Below, in pieces: positions 62,286-64,000 of a stretch of 64,000 bases of DNA. A program made the position numbers and the translations under genes. The DNA comes from Natrinema salaciae (GTDB lineage: Archaea > Halobacteriota > Halobacteria > Halobacteriales > Natrialbaceae). Where the stretch lies: the NCBI RefSeq assembly GCF_900110865.1, contig NZ_FOFD01000007.1, positions 186,001 through 250,000 on the forward strand, in the 5' to 3' direction. Below the pieces are notes generated by a model, which saw only the letters and a list, made by a program, of their open reading frames with translations, was not told the DNA's origin and did not search any database. Each line of letters opens with the position of its first letter. The stretch's first letter is position 1.

Positions 62286-63014
62286 CTATCCGTCCTCGAG
62301 GCGAACGCCCTCGAGATCCGCCTCGAGTTCGTCGACGTGCTCGTTGAAGTCGGCGACGAATTTCGGGACGTCCTCGGCCAGCCGGCGAACCTCGGGGGCC
62401 GACGGCGGCCCGTACTGCGAGAGGAGGTAGGTGCCGTCGGAGCCGCCGACGCGGAGGTAGGACGCGACGTCGCCCTCCCACTTCAGCTCCCAGCGGGTGC
62501 CCGAGAGCGTCGCGGCGTAGGTGCCGTACTCGCCGTCGTACCGGTGCAGCTGGCTCGCCATCGCGTTGCCGACGTCGCGGATTCGGTCGACGATCCGGTC
62601 CCGTTCGGCGACCAGCTCCGCCGTCGATTCGACCTCGGGGAACTCGTCGGGGACGTCCGCGAGCAGGCCGTCGAACGAGCGGACGTATTCGTTGTAGGCC
62701 GCCACGAACGCGCCGTAGTCGGCCATCGCCGTCTCGAGGGGCTCGGGTTCGGGCGGCTGCTTGCTCGAGACGACGTAGGTCTCGGACCCGGAGTTCGGGT
62801 CGAATCGCAGGTACTGTACGTCGCCGGCCTCGTACTTGAGCGTCCAGCTTCCGCCGTCGGTGTCGAACGTCTCCTGTCCGTAATCACCGCCCTGCAAGAC
62901 CGCGAGTTCGCGCGCGATCTCGCCGGCGTGCGTCCGGACGCGGGCCGCCAGTTCGTCCCGTCGCTCGGCGATCCCGTCCATCCCCTCGACGTCCGCCTCG
63001 AGTCCGTCAGTCAT
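62286..63014 (-). CDS. Conserved haloarchaeal protein with two internal repeats
   Basis: A 242-residue cytosolic protein made of two similar halves. Each has a helix, then YG-containing strands (GGDYGQETFDTDGGSWTLKY and DGEYGTYAATLSGTRWELKW), a strand ending in YLR (DVQYLRFDPNSG and VASYLRVGGSDG), a YVVSSKQPPEP/YLLSQYGPPSAP loop, and a helix ending FVAAYNEYV or FVADFNEHV. Family not recognised; function unknown. The ATG at 63014 is used, since upstream reading is arginine-rich and repetitive, being the complement of the NET repeats. Confidence 0.7.
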   Translation of the reverse strand: MTDGLEADVEGMDGIAERRDELAARVRTHAGEIARELAVLQGGDYGQETFDTDGGSWTLKYEAGDVQYLRFDPNSGSETYVVSSKQPPEPEPLETAMADYGAFVAAYNEYVRSFDGLLADVPDEFPEVESTAELVAERDRIVDRIRDVGNAMASQLHRYDGEYGTYAATLSGTRWELKWEGDVASYLRVGGSDGTYLLSQYGPPSAPEVRRLAEDVPKFVADFNEHVDELEADLEGVRLEDG

Positions 63015-63187
63015 CACTCGTGGGAAGAGCCGACAGGCAGTAACGGTTGTGGATCGGAGCCCGCGTCGGGGGAAACTGCCTCGGGGGCACGCGGTTCGCG
63101 GGAGCGCCGCTCTCCGTCGTCCCGCGTCTGTGGCTCTACACCAGCGGCTCGTCGGCTCCCGATCGCCTCGAAAACAGTCGACGCGGA

Positions 63188-63484
63188 TTATTCGGATTCG
63201 TTCGTCTCGTTGGTCTCGTTCATCCCGGTCTCGTTGGTCTCGTTCATCCCAGTCTCGTTGGTCTCGTTCATCCCAGTCTCGTTGGTCTCGTTCATCCCGG
63301 TCTCGTTGGTCTCGTTCATCCCGGTCTCGTTGCCCGTTCCTTCCTCCGTTTCGGTTTCGGTTTCGTTGTCTTCGGTTTCGTTCCCGCCGCCCGGTCCGCC
63401 GCAACCGGCGACGAGGGCGGTCGAGGCTGCTGCACCAGTTAGCTTCAGTACTCGTCGGCGAGTCGACGGCTGTTGATCAGTCAT
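63188..63484 (-). CDS. Tat lipoprotein with NETNET sequon repeats
   Basis: A 98-residue exported lipoprotein. The signal has a twin-arginine motif (STRRRVLKLTG) and a lipobox ending in Cys (LVAGCGG). The mature part begins GGPGGGNETEDNET and consists almost wholly of five copies of GMNETNET, ending in NETNESE. It carries about 14 N-glycosylation sequons and would form a lipid-anchored, highly glycosylated, acidic stalk. A TATA-like CTTATGG at about 63508-63514 supports the ATG at 63484. It resembles the tail of the protein at 59499-60611. Confidence 0.8.
   Translation of the reverse strand: MTDQQPSTRRRVLKLTGAAASTALVAGCGGPGGGNETEDNETETETEEGTGNETGMNETNETGMNETNETGMNETNETGMNETNETGMNETNETNESE
63204..63323. 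repeat. Five tandem 24-bp repeats
   Basis: Five units of 24 bp encode the octapeptide GMNETNET on the minus strand. The spacing of CATCCC at 63221, 63245, 63269, 63293 and 63317 is exact. Units differ by single bases (CCCGG or CCCAG), so the array is recent and could vary in copy number. Confidence 0.8.
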
Positions 63485-63660
63485 ACGGAAGTAATCAGTA
63501 GCGACATCCATAAGCCGTCAGCCGTCACTTGCGTGGTCCCTATCGCCTCATATCGAGCGGTCGGCCGCCGACGACCGGTCCGGTCTATCGGTTTCGGCGA
63601 CCGTTCGATCGCAGTAGACGTAGGCAGCACACACAAGAACGTCACCGGTGTACGACTCCC

Positions 63661-64000
63661 GTGGCTTCGATACCCGACGACTTCCACGACCTGTTCGAAA
63701 AGAAAACGTTCGCCCACGTCGCGACGCTGACCAGCGACGGACTCCCGCACGTCACCCCGGTGTGGATCGACTACGACGCGGACGACGACCACCTGCTGGT
63801 CAATACCGAACGCGGCCGGCAAAAAGAACGGAACGTCCAGAACAATCCCGGCGTCGGCGTCAGCATGACCGACCCCGACGACCCCTACCGGTTCGTCTCG
63901 GTAATCGGCGAAGTCGACGAGATCACGACCGACGGCGCTCGAGCGCACATCGACGAACTAGCTCGGCGATACATGGACGTCGACGAGTATCCGAATCCGA
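63661..64000 (+). CDS. PPOX class oxidoreductase, F420-type (3' end cut by window edge)
   Basis: N-terminal part (113 residues) of a split-barrel protein, MASIPDDFHDLFEKKTFAHV, TLTSDGLPHVTPVWIDYDAD, then NTERGRQKERNVQNNPGVGV. The HVTPVWID and K-x-RN patterns fit the PPOX class F420-dependent family, which would connect to cofH in this window. It starts with a GTG at 63661. It runs off the window after YMDVDEYPNP. Confidence 0.85.
   Translation, partial: MASIPDDFHDLFEKKTFAHVATLTSDGLPHVTPVWIDYDADDDHLLVNTERGRQKERNVQNNPGVGVSMTDPDDPYRFVSVIGEVDEITTDGARAHIDELARRYMDVDEYPNP

Noticed and set aside
1-64000. tRNA, rRNA, CRISPR arrays and insertion sequences
   Set aside because: No cloverleaf-like T-arm signatures outside coding DNA, no repeat-spacer pattern, and no transposase-like protein were found on reading both strands.

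Overview
The window is a 64 kb piece of a haloarchaeal chromosome. Base composition is high in G+C and the proteins are strongly acidic. Most genes start without a Shine-Dalgarno sequence and have an AT-rich TATA-like box about 26 nt upstream of the start codon, as expected for leaderless haloarchaeal mRNAs. Families typical of Halobacteria recur: Bat-type HTH regulators, HalOD1 proteins, tiny zinc-ribbon proteins, small ubiquitin-like modifiers, PGF-CTERM surface proteins, CofH, archaeosine enzymes and Orc1/Cdc6. A Natrialbales-like genus would fit, but I cannot fix it. I see no tRNA, rRNA, CRISPR array or insertion sequence.

Layout. 0-7.6 kb: the end of an SDR dehydrogenase, an aminotransferase-ureohydrolase operon, an NrpR-like nitrogen regulator with a canonical-looking operator, a cyclase-family hydrolase, a DUF7522-like protein and cofH. 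7.6-18 kb: purine genes (purC, purU, purS, purQ) mixed with an acetamidase/formamidase, a MoaD-like protein and signalling proteins. 18-31 kb: a large sensor kinase, then all three dedicated archaeosine tRNA-modification genes (RaSEA radical SAM protein, TgtA and ArcS), interleaved with surface proteins, an Lrp-type regulator and a TRAM protein. 31-38.4 kb: an HdeD-like membrane protein, a luciferase-like oxidoreductase and a three-gene phosphorelay operon (kinase, receiver, receiver-GAF-HTH). 38.4-44 kb: a compact three-gene operon of a degenerate B-family DNA polymerase, a small helical protein and a degenerate RecA-like protein, then a VOC dioxygenase and an Orc1/Cdc6 gene. 44-53.5 kb: an almost gene-free 1.2 kb stretch followed by small metabolic and membrane genes (GNAT, glycosyltransferase, SAMP, AzlCD, PPOX) and a divergent pair of HTH regulators. 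53.5-64 kb: a Yip1 protein, a tungsten aldehyde oxidoreductase, a LOV-PAS/GAF Bat-type regulator, two secreted proteins packed with NET glycosylation sequons, and a truncated PPOX gene.

The most notable items are the PolB/RecA-like cassette at 38445-41664, the match to the NrpR operator consensus upstream of the NrpR-like gene, the LOV signature in the Bat-type regulator, the MoaD-like protein whose diglycine is followed by a tail, the NET-repeat surface proteins, and several perfect inverted repeats in intergenic DNA. Two intergenic stretches hold coding-like sequence broken by frameshifts or a stop and look like decayed genes. Family names given as DUF numbers come from memory of the families and were not checked by a search.
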